Origin: Salegentibacter salinarum
GTDB lineage: Bacteria; Bacteroidota; Bacteroidia; Flavobacteriales; Flavobacteriaceae
Direction of reading: 5' to 3'
Assembly: GCF_900168115.1 (NCBI RefSeq)
Contig: NZ_FUZC01000001.1
Coordinates: 62,001 to 126,000 of the forward strand
DNA length: 64,000 nt
Part shown: one piece after another, positions 35,252 to 44,487 of the stretch
Layout of the letters: each line of letters begins with the position of its first letter
Position numbering within the stretch: position 1 is the stretch's first letter
The notes under the pieces: generated by a model
What the model saw: the letters and a program-made list of their open reading frames with translations, nothing else
Told to the model about the DNA's origin: nothing
The model's database searches: none
Translations under genes and position numbers: made by a program

Positions 35252-35902
35252 ATGGAAAAGATATTAATAGCCGGTTCAACCGGACAAACTGGAAAAAGGG
35301 TAATTGAAATTTTAAACAATACCGAACATTTCAAGCCAATCGCGATGATTCGTAAAGAGGAGCAGAAGCAAATCTTTGACGATATGGAGGTAGAGAGCGT
35401 GATGGCAGATCTTGAAGGCGATATAGAACACGCTTTTAAAGGAATTGACCGTGTGATTTTTGCAGCAGGTTCTGGTGGTAGCACCGGCCCCGATAAAACT
35501 ACGGCGGTAGACCAGGAAGGAGCTAAAAAAATGGTTGACGCTGCTAAGAAATTCAATGTAAAGAAATTTATTATGCTTAGCGCAATGGGAACCGATAAAC
35601 CGGAAGAAGGCGGAGATCTTGAACATTACCTGAGAGCGAAAAAAGAAGCCGATGATTATTTAGTAGACAGCGGAATTGTTTATACTATCGTTCGGCCGGG
35701 TGCATTGACGGACGATATGGGTCTTGCCAAGGTAAAATTAGACCTTAAACTAAATGAACGCGGAGAAATTTCTCGCGATGATGTAGCCTTTTTACTGGTT
35801 ATGTGCCTTGCCGATCCTTTAGGAAAAAACATGGCGTTCGAGGCGTTGGAAGGAGAAGAATCTATTAAATCCGCGCTTATTGAACTGAGCCAGAATAATT
35901 AG
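35252..35902 (+). CDS. NAD(P)-binding protein (atypical SDR, YwnB-like)
   Basis: A 216-residue atypical short-chain dehydrogenase with a Rossmann GxxGxxG motif at the start (LIAGSTGQTGKRVIEIL), then VIFAAGSGGSTGPDKT and KFIMLSAMGTDKPEEGG. YTIVRPGALTDD is the conserved late motif. The active-site Tyr-x-x-x-Lys is not evident, as is usual for this subgroup. It resembles NmrA/YwnB-like oxidoreductases. Substrate unknown; a strong terminator follows. Confidence 0.85.
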   Translation: MEKILIAGSTGQTGKRVIEILNNTEHFKPIAMIRKEEQKQIFDDMEVESVMADLEGDIEHAFKGIDRVIFAAGSGGSTGPDKTTAVDQEGAKKMVDAAKKFNVKKFIMLSAMGTDKPEEGGDLEHYLRAKKEADDYLVDSGIVYTIVRPGALTDDMGLAKVKLDLKLNERGEISRDDVAFLLVMCLADPLGKNMAFEALEGEESIKSALIELSQNN

Positions 35903-35930
35903 GAGAAAGTTCCCCAATAACCTTTTATTT

Positions 35931-35970
35931 AAATGCTGTTTGATAATGTTCACATTATCAAACAGCATTT
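35931..35970. terminator. Strong bidirectional terminator
   Basis: AAATGCTGTTTGATAAT (35931-35947) pairs perfectly over 17 bp with ATTATCAAACAGCATTT (35954-35970), with T-rich and A-rich flanks. It separates the convergent SDR and arsC genes. Confidence 0.9.
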
Positions 35971-35976
35971 TTTAAT

Positions 35977-36393
35977 TTATAAATTATCATTTACAAACTT
36001 TTCACACCAGGCTTTAATTTCATTTCTGGTGGTTTTAAATGCTTTCTTAATTTCTTCTTCAGAACCTTCAACTTTTGACGGATCTTTGAAATTCTGATGT
36101 AGCCTCACCGCATTTTTCGATGGAATAAAAGGACAATTCTCGTTCGCGTGATCACAAACCGTAATTATAAAATCGAATTCTACCTCCTTATATTCATCAA
36201 CATGATTACTGGTGTGATGAGAAATATCCAACCTATCTTCTTTCATTATAGCAACCGCTTTTTTATTTAGGCCGTGAGTTTCTATCCCTGCACTGTAAAT
36301 ATTAGCCCTTTCTTTGGCAAAATGCTCTAAATATCCCTGCGCCATCTGGCTCCTGCAGGAATTTCCGGTACAAAGTACAAGTACGTTTTTCAT
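35977..36393 (-). CDS. arsC: Arsenate reductase, thioredoxin-coupled low-molecular-weight PTP fold
   Basis: A 138-residue protein that reduces arsenate to arsenite. I start at ATG 36393 (MKNVLVLCTGNSCRSQ), because the longer frame would overlap the upstream gene and adds a non-family leader. The P-loop is CTGNSCRS (C-x5-R). The two further redox Cys of thioredoxin-type ArsC are present in CDHANENCPF. This supports ArsC rather than a plain tyrosine phosphatase. It is co-oriented with the DUF6428 gene 11 bases upstream. No arsenite exporter (Acr3/ArsB) is seen nearby. Confidence 0.9.
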   Translation of the reverse strand: MKNVLVLCTGNSCRSQMAQGYLEHFAKERANIYSAGIETHGLNKKAVAIMKEDRLDISHHTSNHVDEYKEVEFDFIITVCDHANENCPFIPSKNAVRLHQNFKDPSKVEGSEEEIKKAFKTTRNEIKAWCEKFVNDNL

Positions 36394-36404
36394 AAAAGAT
36401 TTTT

Positions 36405-36890
36405 TTAACAACATCCGCCACCGGGTGCGCACTCGCTAGAACTCGCCATAGAAGGTTCTGCTACGCCACAGGTTTCTTTAGCTTTACAGTCGGTTGGGTT
36501 TACGTCTAATTGTATCAGTAAATTTCCATTTTTAATGCTAAAGCCGGTTACGAATAAGTGAGCGGTATGGAAGTTTGCATTACTGTATTCAAACTTAACC
36601 TCAGCTTCCAAATCGTAAGCTTTCATATGCCCGACTTTATCTAAAATAGATAAAGCTTTGGAAACTTGCATAAATTCAGTTTTTCCAATTTCTTCCGGAC
36701 TTTCCCAAAGTTGAATAATGGTTTCGCTCCAGGCATCGGTTCCCGCCCCACAGTCTACGGAGTCGATTTTCAGATGCTTTACTTCGGTTATATGATAATT
36801 TGCCCCAATTAGTAAGTTAGGCGCGTATTCAAACAACAGTGGTTTTTCCTGATGTTGTTTCAGCAAATCGAATAATTCTGATGTTTTCAT
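36405..36890 (-). CDS. DUF6428 family protein with Cys-rich tail
   Basis: A 161-residue protein of a family commonly located in Bacteroidota arsenic operons. The tail GVAEPSMASSSECAPGGGCC has three closely spaced Cys, with another at KETCG, so a thiol-based metal(loid)-binding role is plausible. No enzymatic motif is recognised. It is the first gene of a two-gene unit with arsC, behind an ArsR-like operator. Confidence 0.8.
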   Translation of the reverse strand: MKTSELFDLLKQHQEKPLLFEYAPNLLIGANYHITEVKHLKIDSVDCGAGTDAWSETIIQLWESPEEIGKTEFMQVSKALSILDKVGHMKAYDLEAEVKFEYSNANFHTAHLFVTGFSIKNGNLLIQLDVNPTDCKAKETCGVAEPSMASSSECAPGGGCC

Positions 36891-36903
36891 AATTTAAATA
36901 TTT

Positions 36904-36927
36904 ATATATCGCAATATTACGATTAAT
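36904..36927 (-). promoter_or_regulatory. ArsR-family-like operator upstream of DUF6428-arsC
   Basis: The core ATCGCAATATTACGAT (36908-36923) is a near-perfect inverted repeat within an AT-rich stretch 18 bases upstream of the DUF6428 start. This fits the style of metal-sensing ArsR/SmtB operators. No ArsR gene lies beside it, so a regulator would act from elsewhere. Confidence 0.5.
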
Positions 36928-36991
36928 AAGAATTAGATAAAAGAAGAATTAAATATTTTTTCTGTTTATACTACAAAAAGAATGTTTTAGC

Positions 36992-37318
36992 TTAGAGAAA
37001 TGCCTTATCGTTCGGTTCCCAAAGTTCTATTTTATTTCCTTCCAAATCCATTATCCAACCAAATTTTCCTTCTTCAACCTTTTGAATTTCGTCCATTACC
37101 TCAACACCTTCACCTTTTAAGGTTTCCAGTAATTCATTTAGATTTTCCACCCGGTAATTCATCATAAAGTCCTTTCTGAAGGCTTAAAATGATCGGTATC
37201 TTCCTTGAACGGACTCCCTTGAGTAGAGCATTTATTACTTTGCTATGCATTCTTTTACCGCTTTTAGATCCTTAGACTTAAAGAAAACCCCACCACTTCC
37301 CGTGACTCTTTTATTCAT
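36992..37318 (-). pseudogene. VOC/glyoxalase-family protein remnant
   Basis: From an ATG at 37318 the minus strand reads MNKRVTGSGGVFFKSKDLKA, the start of a glyoxalase/bleomycin-resistance (VOC) domain. It then runs into stops after about 28 residues. Downstream, another frame gives GSPFKEDTDHFKPSERT. A further frame shift gives DFMMNYRVENLNELLETLKG, VEVMDEIQKVEEGKFGWIMD and LEGNKIELWEPNDKAFL, ending at 36992. The middle is shorter than a full VOC domain, so there is an internal deletion as well as frame shifts. The metal-binding Glu of IELWEP remains. This is a dead gene. Confidence 0.8.
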
Positions 37319-37480
37319 CTTCTTTGAATATGTTTTTCTGAAAATACGATAAATCAGTGAAAATTTTAAACTATAAAAGTCAATCCTGCTAATTATCAGG
37401 ACCGAAATGACTCAGCTTATTATTTTAAAGGAAAATTTTTAAGGATGTTAAATTCTGAAATAAATTCTGAATGAAGAAAA

Positions 37481-37513
37481 AACCCTCACAGGTTTTGGAT
37501 ACCTGTGAGGGTT
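37481..37513. repeat. Second copy of the CTCACAGG palindrome
   Basis: AACCCTCACAGGT (37481-37493) pairs perfectly with ACCTGTGAGGGTT (37501-37513). It shares CTCACAGGTTTT with the palindrome at 26418-26450 and lies just beyond the 3' end of the serA-like gene, where it can serve as a terminator. Confidence 0.65.
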
Positions 37514-37534
37514 ACATATTTAAATTATGCAAAA

Positions 37535-38515
37535 TTACTTCTCTTCCCCTCTTCCAAATTTATCAATGATCTTGCCGGCGATAACACTAGCAAGGCGTTC
37601 GTGAGATTCTTTGGTCCACCCGGCTACGTGCGGACTCAAAATCACATTATTCAAAAACATAAGTTCCCGCATAGCATCTGGAATCTGGTTTTCTATACTT
37701 AGGGAAACGTTCTTTTTATTGGAAAAAAGACTTTCAAAAGAAGCTTTTTCATATTCCAGAACATCTAGGCCGGCGCCAAGTACACGACCGTCTTTTAGCG
37801 CATCTACAAGATCTGCAGTAACTACATTTTTTCCGCGGGCGGTATTTATAAACCAAAAGGGGTTTTTATAAGCATCTATAAACTCTTTATTAACCATTTG
37901 ATCGGTTTGAGGCGTCCAGGGTGTGTGCAAGCTCACCACATCACATTTCTCCCGGAATTCTTCTAGTGAGACCTGCCGTGCATTTTCATCGCCTACACCC
38001 TCTTTAATATCGTAACAGATCACATCAACCTCAAATCCGCGAAGTTTTTTAGCAAAGGCTTTTCCCATATTTCCGTAGCCGACTATTCCCACGGTTTTCC
38101 CGTCTAATTCCAAACCACGATTTTCTTCCCGATGCCAAAGTCCGTCGCGAACTTCCCTATCGGCCTTATTCAACCTGTTAAAAAGGGAAAGCAGCATTCC
38201 TAAAGTGTGTTCGCCTACCGCATTTCGGTTTCCTTCAGGAGCAGAAAATAAAGTGATTCCGTGTGCTTCGGCATATTCAACATCAATATTTTCAAGTCCT
38301 GCGCCTACTCTGGCAATAAATTTCAAATTTGGTGCAGCGTCAATAAATTCTTTGTCTATAGTATATCGACTTCTAATAACGATCCCATCGTATAAATGCT
38401 GATTTTCCAGCGTTTCTTCCCGGGATTGGGTAAAGCCTTCAATATTTTGATGCCCGGCATCTTGTAATTGCTTGATTAAAGTTGGATGATTGGTATCTGA
38501 ATGTAAGATAATCAT
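37535..38515 (-). CDS. serA: D-2-hydroxyacid dehydrogenase, phosphoglycerate dehydrogenase-like
   Basis: A 326-residue NAD-dependent dehydrogenase. The catalytic and binding segments are ARVGAGLENIDVEYA, GIVGYGNMGKAFAKKL (NAD-binding GxGxxG), INTARGKNVVTADLV (catalytic Arg) and SPHVAGWTKESHERL (catalytic His), with the Glu in LDVLEYEKASF. Substrate specificity among 3-phosphoglycerate and other 2-hydroxyacids is inferred, and it lacks a C-terminal ACT domain, as some short SerA do. No serC is next to it. Confidence 0.8.
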   Translation of the reverse strand: MIILHSDTNHPTLIKQLQDAGHQNIEGFTQSREETLENQHLYDGIVIRSRYTIDKEFIDAAPNLKFIARVGAGLENIDVEYAEAHGITLFSAPEGNRNAVGEHTLGMLLSLFNRLNKADREVRDGLWHREENRGLELDGKTVGIVGYGNMGKAFAKKLRGFEVDVICYDIKEGVGDENARQVSLEEFREKCDVVSLHTPWTPQTDQMVNKEFIDAYKNPFWFINTARGKNVVTADLVDALKDGRVLGAGLDVLEYEKASFESLFSNKKNVSLSIENQIPDAMRELMFLNNVILSPHVAGWTKESHERLASVIAGKIIDKFGRGEEK

Positions 38516-38690
38516 TGCTCTAAATTGAGTTTTTAATTTTTATATATAACGCCCGCCGGGATTAAGCTCAAAACTGGCTTATCCGCATTATAAATAAAAT
38601 TAAGTTAGAAAAAATGGATTTAGAAATGAAGGCGGTTTCATTTGTTTACTCACTGAGTGAGGTTTTATGAGGCTGTTTGAAAAATATTTA
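38516..38690. other. Gene-free spacer, first part
   Basis: Part of a 374-base gap between the serA-like gene and mgtE. No gene, RNA or promoter match is seen here; CACTGAGTGAGG near 38652 is a short imperfect palindrome of unknown meaning. Confidence 0.4.
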
Positions 38691-38772
38691 CGTCACGCTG
38701 TCCCGACATTTCGGGATATTTCAGCTTCTAACCTGTGTAACGACTAGATCCTGAAACAAGTTTAGGATGACG
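38691..38772. repeat. Dispersed intergenic repeat with CGTCA/TGACG ends
   Basis: The unit starts CGTCACGCTG and ends TTTAGGATGACG, so its ends are inverted. Inside are TCCCGACATTTCGGGA (palindromic) and GATCCTGAAACAAGTTTAGGAT (a hairpin in two arms). It matches the style of repeats at 13114 and 29823. It lies in the gap upstream of the serA-like gene and beyond the 3' end of mgtE. Confidence 0.55.
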
Positions 38773-38889
38773 ATTTGAACAACCTAATTTAGTTTTCAAT
38801 TTAATTCCCCGATTTATTCGGAAGAATTTCAATTTCGAAAACCAAAGTTAAAGAATGATTTTTAAAACATAAAGCCTGAAGCCTTTTTG

Positions 38890-40239
38890 TTAAAAACCAA
38901 GTACTAATTTAGAAATATAGAAAAAGAGAAAAATTCCGAAGATATCGTTACTGGTGGTTATAAAAGGACCGGTAGCAATCGCAGGGTCAATACCTTGTTT
39001 ATTTAAGATGATTGGAACGAAAGTACCCACCAATGCCGCTACAATAATTACTGAAAGTAAAGATGCGGCAATGGTAATGCTCACCAATTGATCCTGACCA
39101 ACAATATAGCCGAATAAAATAACCAGAATTCCCAGAGCCAGTCCGTTGATTAAACTCAGGCTCACTTCTTTTATTAAACGCTGTAAAAGACTACCCCGCA
39201 GATTATCGTTTGCAAGTCCCTGTACAATAATCGCACTGGATTGTACACCAACATTGCCAGCCATCGCCGCGATTAAAGGGGTGAAAAAGAATAGAATTGG
39301 AAATTGTTCCAGGGCTTCTTCAAAACCTTTCATAATGTAAACACTGCCCAAACCTCCAAAAAGTCCAAGAACCAACCAGGGTAATCGTGCCCTGGTAAGG
39401 CGCCATAAACTATCATCGGCCTCTACAGATTCTGAAATACCGGAAGCCATCTGGTAATCTTTTTCAGCTTCTTCTTTTATAAAATCTACGATATCATCAA
39501 TAGTAATCCTACCCACCAAACGACCCATTTCATCTACCACTGGGATTGCTTCCAGGTCATACTTCTGCATTACCCGGGCAACTTCTTCCCCCTCGGTATG
39601 CACATTTACATAATCTACCTGCGGAATATAAACATCCTGGATATTTGCGTGGCTGGGCGCAGTAAGTAAATCTTTAAGGGAAAGCCGGCCTTTAAGCTTA
39701 TTTTTATCGTCTACTACATAAATAGAATGAACACGAGTTACATTTTCGGCCTGTTCGCGCATCTCTGTCATACAACCGGTCACACTCCAGTTCTCGTTAA
39801 CTTTCACGAGCTCCTTTGCCATAAGTCCACCGGCAGAATCTTCGTCGTAACGAAGGAGTTCTACAATATTATCAGCGTGTTCCTCGTCTACGAGTTCGGC
39901 AATCACATTTTGCTGGCGCTCGGGAGAAAGTTCAGAAATGATATCGGCGGCATCATCGGTATCCATTTCTTCCAGCTCTTCGGCAATTTCTTTTGCCGAA
40001 AGGGTATCCAAAATACGTTCCCGAACGCCTTCTTCCAATTCCATTAGAGCCTCGGCCGTTTTCTGGCTATCCAGAAGCTTTACGATATAAGTGGCTTCTT
40101 CTAAGGAAAGTTCAGTTAGAATTTCAGCAATATCAGCGTGGTGCACGTCTTCAAGGTGCAATAGCAACTCCTCATTATTTTCCTGCTCAACGAGGAATTG
40201 TAATTTTTCTATTAATTCACTACTGATTTGAAACTGCAT
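38890..40239 (-). CDS. mgtE: Magnesium transporter MgtE
   Basis: A 449-residue Mg2+ channel of the inner membrane. The MgtE_N helical superhelix domain (about 1-125) has [20 protein letters not shown]-domain pair (about 130-255) has [20 protein letters not shown] and [13 protein letters not shown]. The membrane part has about five helices ([47 protein letters not shown]). The last is the conserved pore signature. Mg2+-gating via the N and CBS domains is expected. Its start overlaps the rsmA stop by 20 bases, indicating translational coupling. Confidence 0.95.
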   Translation of the reverse strand: MQFQISSELIEKLQFLVEQENNEELLLHLEDVHHADIAEILTELSLEEATYIVKLLDSQKTAEALMELEEGVRERILDTLSAKEIAEELEEMDTDDAADIISELSPERQQNVIAELVDEEHADNIVELLRYDEDSAGGLMAKELVKVNENWSVTGCMTEMREQAENVTRVHSIYVVDDKNKLKGRLSLKDLLTAPSHANIQDVYIPQVDYVNVHTEGEEVARVMQKYDLEAIPVVDEMGRLVGRITIDDIVDFIKEEAEKDYQMASGISESVEADDSLWRLTRARLPWLVLGLFGGLGSVYIMKGFEEALEQFPILFFFTPLIAAMAGNVGVQSSAIIVQGLANDNLRGSLLQRLIKEVSLSLINGLALGILVILFGYIVGQDQLVSITIAASLLSVIIVAALVGTFVPIILNKQGIDPAIATGPFITTSNDIFGIFLFFYISKLVLGF

Positions 40240-41050
40240 ACGGCTGAATTTTAAGGGTCAAATCTATAAATTCCTGATAACCGAGTTGCTCAGGACGTTT
40301 GTCAAATATAGGATCTTCCCTTAAATTATCGGGTAAATCGAAAGTTTTTAAACTGTTGCGCAGGGTCTTTCTACGCTGTTGAAATGCGGTTTTAACTACC
40401 CTGAAAAATAATTTTTCGTCGCAAGGCAGGCTGAAATCCTCTTTTCGGATTAATCGCAACACACCGCTCTCCACTTTTGGCGGCGGGTTAAATACTGAAG
40501 GCGGCACCGTAAACAAATATTCAGCTTCGAAAAAAGCCTGTACTAAAACCGAGAGAATTCCATAGGTTTTGTTGCCTTCTTTTCCACAAATTCGCTCCGC
40601 CACTTCCTTTTGAAACATTCCCGAAAACTCCGGAATTTGGTGCTTTAACTCTAAAACTTTAAAAACAATTTGTGTGGAAATATTGTATGGAAAATTACCA
40701 ATAATCGCAAAAGCTTCATCACGAAAAGTAGTCCCCACATCGTATTTCAAAAAATCGAATTGATGAATTCTGTCTTCTAGTTGCGGATAATGCTCCTGCA
40801 GGTAAGCAACACTTTCGGTATCAATTTCTATTACGTGAACCTCTGCATCCTGCTTCAGTAAATATTTGGTTAATACGCCCATCCCGGGACCAATTTCCAA
40901 AACCTTGTTATACCCTTTATAGCTTAGCGTATCTGCTATTTGTTCGGCTACACTTTCATCTGTTAAAAAATGCTGCCCAAGATGTTTTTTTGCTCTTACT
41001 TCGCCATCTTCTGACTGAGAAGGCTTTCCTCTTTTCTTATATTTTCCCAT
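40220..41050 (-). CDS. rsmA: 16S rRNA (adenine1518/1519-N6)-dimethyltransferase
   Basis: Methylates two adenines in the 3' end loop of 16S rRNA during small-subunit maturation. It has 276 residues. SAM-binding motif I is [16 protein letters not shown], motif [12 protein letters not shown] (the N6-adenine NFPY form). The family signature [18 protein letters not shown] is at the start and [14 protein letters not shown] later. A basic leader [17 protein letters not shown] precedes the domain. It is coupled to mgtE downstream and lies 3 bases after the DUF4286 gene. Confidence 0.96.
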   Translation of the reverse strand: MGKYKKRGKPSQSEDGEVRAKKHLGQHFLTDESVAEQIADTLSYKGYNKVLEIGPGMGVLTKYLLKQDAEVHVIEIDTESVAYLQEHYPQLEDRIHQFDFLKYDVGTTFRDEAFAIIGNFPYNISTQIVFKVLELKHQIPEFSGMFQKEVAERICGKEGNKTYGILSVLVQAFFEAEYLFTVPPSVFNPPPKVESGVLRLIRKEDFSLPCDEKLFFRVVKTAFQQRRKTLRNSLKTFDLPDNLREDPIFDKRPEQLGYQEFIDLTLKIQPYAVSNQ

Positions 41051-41053
41051 AAA

Positions 41054-41362
41054 CTACTGCTCGCTAATTACCTGCATTTCGGTTCTGAAAGCCACGAATT
41101 TTCCTTCAAAAACTTTACTTTTTCCTCTCAACCTTTCAGCATCTTCTTCGTAATATTTTTCAAGTTCAGCTTTATTTTCGGCAGTGTATTGAACCGAATA
41201 CGTAATGCCACCCATTGCTTCGGTTACCATCACGCGGGTCATTAAAGCTTTCTTGAATTTTCCGGTATCCAGCATTTCAGGGATATGTTCTTCTTTCATC
41301 CACTTCACCCATTGGTCGTGAATAGCTTCTTCAATATTTATGGTAACGTTGTATATGTACAT
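41054..41362 (-). CDS. DUF4286 family protein
   Basis: A 102-residue protein of the dimeric alpha-beta barrel-like DUF4286 family (MYIYNVTINIEEAIHDQWVK, GGITYSVQYTAENKAELEKY). No catalytic residues are recognised. Its position between the TPR protein (8-base gap) and rsmA (3-base gap) places it in the same transcript. The family appears widespread next to rsmA in flavobacteria by my recollection; function unknown. Confidence 0.8.
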   Translation of the reverse strand: MYIYNVTINIEEAIHDQWVKWMKEEHIPEMLDTGKFKKALMTRVMVTEAMGGITYSVQYTAENKAELEKYYEEDAERLRGKSKVFEGKFVAFRTEMQVISEQ

Positions 41363-41370
41363 TTGACTTT

Positions 41371-43161
41371 TTATGGGTTTTCTTCGTAATCTCCTCTTAG
41401 TGCGCGGTATTTTTTGCGGGCTTCCACAAAATAAATACTATCGGCAAAATTAAAAATTATTTGTTCGTAATATTCTTTAGCTTTTTCAGGTTTCTGCAGC
41501 TCATTTGCATATAATTCGGCTAAATAATAATGGGCGTTATCGGCAAGAATATCAGCATTAAAATTTTCAATTATTGCGAGATAATTATTTTCGGCTTTTT
41601 CAGGCTGATCGGTTTCTTCGAATAGCCGCGCTTGTTTTAATAGCGCTTCATCTTCAATTTTTTCTCCTTTGTGAAGGTTTAAAAGCTCACCTAAAAGCTC
41701 AATTGATTCGGAATTTTTCTCCTGGAAATCGAGCAAATCGGCTCGGGCATATTTTTTAAGTGCGGTTTGGGTTGAATCTTCTATAGAATTGTCTTCAATC
41801 AACAAACTCAATTCCATTGCATCGTTGGCGATAAGCTGGGAAGTTGAAGATTTTAAAACATCCAACTGCTGTTTTGCCCATTTAAAGTCTCCTTTAAAAT
41901 AACTGGTTTTCGCAACTTTAAATCGGGCGTTTTGCGAAATTTGATCGTTCTTTACCAAATTTTGAACTTGCGAATAATAGATAAGCGCTTCATTAAATTT
42001 CTCCTGGAGTACCAAAATATCGGCCAGCGCAAGTTTTATCATCGCTTTGTCAAAATCCCGATTTGCCTTCTCTGAGAGCTTTTTCAGTAAAGCAATCGCT
42101 TCCTCTTTTTTCTCCTGTTTGAATGCTAGGAAATTTGCCAAATCAAGCTGTAAATTCAGCGTGTTAAGACCGGTTCCAAACTCTTCCAGTAATTCAGAAT
42201 ACCTTTTTTCTATATCTGAATATTTTTTTTCATCTTCATTTTCCAGTTGCATTTTCAGCAAAAACTGGTTTCCCTGCAGCACAATATTTTCTGAAGGAGC
42301 TTCTTCTATCACGTAATTTACAATTTCAATAGCTGCATCAAAATCTTCGGCTTCCCGGGCCATTACGGCAAGGTTTAAAATGCTTTGTAAACTTTTATCG
42401 CTTCGCCTGTAAATAGCTTTCTCCTGCGAAAACGCTTTTAAATATTCCTGCTCCTGGATAAAAAGCCAGCTAAGCATCTCGTTATAGAGCAAACTGGGAT
42501 TTTGCTGAAGTTTAGTAAGCAGCAATCTTCTAAATGCCGTATTGGCTTCGGTTGAAGGGTCTGCTGAAATATACTTGCCAAATTCCCGATTTGCAATAGA
42601 GAAAAAATCGGGGTTTGCTTCAATTAACTCCAGGTAATTCTTGAACATTTTTTCAGTCTCTCCCTGTTCGCCGTAAATTCTTGCGAGTTGTAAATTGTAA
42701 TTCAGCTCATTATTAAGCTCCATCGCCTTTTCATAAGTTTTGGCTGCATTTTCCAGCAAACTATATTTATGAAAAGTTCTTGCAATGGAATAAGCGTAAT
42801 TAGGGCGGGCATCTACGGCGCTTAAAGCCTCGGCGTAAAACTGATCTGCCTTCTCGTCATTTTGCTGAAGCTCATAATTATGACCCAATTCAATTAAAAG
42901 CGTTGGGTTATTAGCCGAATTGTTCAATTTCTCCCGAAGCAATTCTTCAGCTTTCGTGAAATTTTCCAATTGCTGATGACTTTCCACCAAACCGAAAAAA
43001 TAAGAAGTATTCTGCGGATTTTCTTCAACTAATTTTTCGTAGGTTTTTAAGGCTTTTTCAAATTCCCCCTGATCGAAAAAATTACGTGCCAAAACCTCAG
43101 ACTGCCCCCGGACACCTGAAATGGAGCAAAATAAAATTAAGAATATGAAGGTCACGCGCAT
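41371..43161 (-). CDS. Exported tetratricopeptide-repeat protein
   Basis: A 596-residue protein made almost wholly of TPR helices. I start at ATG 43161, where the signal peptide MRVTFIFLILFCSISGVRG begins directly; an ATG 11 codons earlier is possible. Repeats are clear, for example FFDQGEFEKALKTYEKLVEE, LLIELGHNYELQQNDEKADQ and AHYYLAELYANELQKPEKAK, with a YbgF/BamD-like ending. It is probably periplasmic or attached to the outer membrane as a scaffold. It lies between serS (46-base gap) and DUF4286. Confidence 0.85.
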   Translation of the reverse strand: MRVTFIFLILFCSISGVRGQSEVLARNFFDQGEFEKALKTYEKLVEENPQNTSYFFGLVESHQQLENFTKAEELLREKLNNSANNPTLLIELGHNYELQQNDEKADQFYAEALSAVDARPNYAYSIARTFHKYSLLENAAKTYEKAMELNNELNYNLQLARIYGEQGETEKMFKNYLELIEANPDFFSIANREFGKYISADPSTEANTAFRRLLLTKLQQNPSLLYNEMLSWLFIQEQEYLKAFSQEKAIYRRSDKSLQSILNLAVMAREAEDFDAAIEIVNYVIEEAPSENIVLQGNQFLLKMQLENEDEKKYSDIEKRYSELLEEFGTGLNTLNLQLDLANFLAFKQEKKEEAIALLKKLSEKANRDFDKAMIKLALADILVLQEKFNEALIYYSQVQNLVKNDQISQNARFKVAKTSYFKGDFKWAKQQLDVLKSSTSQLIANDAMELSLLIEDNSIEDSTQTALKKYARADLLDFQEKNSESIELLGELLNLHKGEKIEDEALLKQARLFEETDQPEKAENNYLAIIENFNADILADNAHYYLAELYANELQKPEKAKEYYEQIIFNFADSIYFVEARKKYRALRGDYEENP

Positions 43162-43207
43162 CCCGTAAAGATAAGGATTTGCCCTGTGAATCAATATTTT
43201 TAGGCGT

Positions 43208-44479
43208 TTAATCTATAAGGTTGAAACCGGTATATGGCACCAAAACATCTGGAACTTTAATTCCTTCTTCAGTTTGGTAATTTTCTAGGATTCCGGCTAA
43301 TACACGCGGTAGGGCTAAAGCACTTCCGTTTAGGGTATGTACCAATTCCTTTTTCCCTGCTTTATTTTTGTAACGAAGTTTAAGCCTGTTAGCCTGGAAA
43401 GTCTCAAAATTTGAAACTGAGCTAATTTCCAACCAGCGATCTTGAGCGGTAGAAAAAACCTCAAAATCGTAAGTAAGCGCAGCAGTAAAACCAAGGTCAC
43501 CACCGCAAAGCCTTAAGATTCGATAAGGTAATTTAAGATCGGCCAGGATATCTTTAATATGATCAACCATATTATCTAAAGCCGCATAGGAATCTTCAGG
43601 CTTTTCTATCCTTACCAGTTCTACTTTATCAAATTGATGCAAACGGTTAAGTCCGCGTACGTGGGCACCATAAGAGCCAGCTTCGCGTCTAAAACAAGGT
43701 GTATAACCGGTACAGGCAATTGGAAAATCCTTATCGGTTAACAACCTGTCGCGGTACATATTCGTCATTGGCACCTCGGCCGTTGGAATCATATAAAGAT
43801 CGTCTGCCGTGATATGATACATCTGGCCTTCTTTGTCTGGTAGCTGTCCTGTTCCTAATCCAGAAGCTTCGTTGATCATTAAAGGCAACTGGTATTCGGT
43901 ATAACCGGCATCAATTGCTTTATCAAGAAAGTAAGTGATTAAAGCGCGTTGCAACCTGGCTCCTTTTCCTTTATAAACAGGAAATCCGGCGCCGGTTACT
44001 TTATTTCCCAGCTCAAAATCTATGATATCGTATTTCTTGGCTAATTCCCAATGGGGAAGAGAACCTTCGGCAAGGACCGGAACATCGCCCTCTTTGAAAA
44101 TTTCTTCGTTATCTTCTTCTGAAGTTCCCGCCGGCACAGAATCGTGAGGAAGGTTAGGAATGGTATAAAGCAAGGTTTCCAGCTTCAAAACTATTTCTGA
44201 AAGTTCTTCAGAAAGCGCTTTAGAATCTTCTTTTAGTTTCCCGGTTTTTTCTTTAATCAGGTTAGCTTTTTGATGCTCGCCATTTTTAAACATCATTCCA
44301 ATTTCTTTGGAAAGCCGGTTAGATTCAGCTAAAATATCATCGAGTTTCACCTGGGTTGCACGACGATTTTCGTCTAACTGCAACACCTCTTCAAGAATAT
44401 TTTCAGCCTCAAAATTTCGTTTTTTGAGTCCCTTGATGAAATCTTCTTTATTTTCCCTGATATGGTTAACCTGTAACAT
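43208..44479 (-). CDS. serS: Serine--tRNA ligase
   Basis: Charges tRNA-Ser and tRNA-Sec-type acceptors. It has 423 residues, normal size. The N-terminal tRNA-binding coiled coil is at about 30-105. Class II motif 2 is CFRREAGSYGAHVRGLNRLHQFDKVE and motif 3 is NGSALALPRVLAGILENYQ. A dispersed CTCGATAATCGAG repeat lies just upstream of its start. Confidence 0.97.
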   Translation of the reverse strand: MLQVNHIRENKEDFIKGLKKRNFEAENILEEVLQLDENRRATQVKLDDILAESNRLSKEIGMMFKNGEHQKANLIKEKTGKLKEDSKALSEELSEIVLKLETLLYTIPNLPHDSVPAGTSEEDNEEIFKEGDVPVLAEGSLPHWELAKKYDIIDFELGNKVTGAGFPVYKGKGARLQRALITYFLDKAIDAGYTEYQLPLMINEASGLGTGQLPDKEGQMYHITADDLYMIPTAEVPMTNMYRDRLLTDKDFPIACTGYTPCFRREAGSYGAHVRGLNRLHQFDKVELVRIEKPEDSYAALDNMVDHIKDILADLKLPYRILRLCGGDLGFTAALTYDFEVFSTAQDRWLEISSVSNFETFQANRLKLRYKNKAGKKELVHTLNGSALALPRVLAGILENYQTEEGIKVPDVLVPYTGFNLID

Positions 44480-44487
44480 AGCTTTAT

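Noticed and set aside
37505-37702. Plus-strand frames opposite the serA-like gene
   Set aside because: They are antisense to conserved dehydrogenase motifs, and the first begins inside a palindromic terminator.
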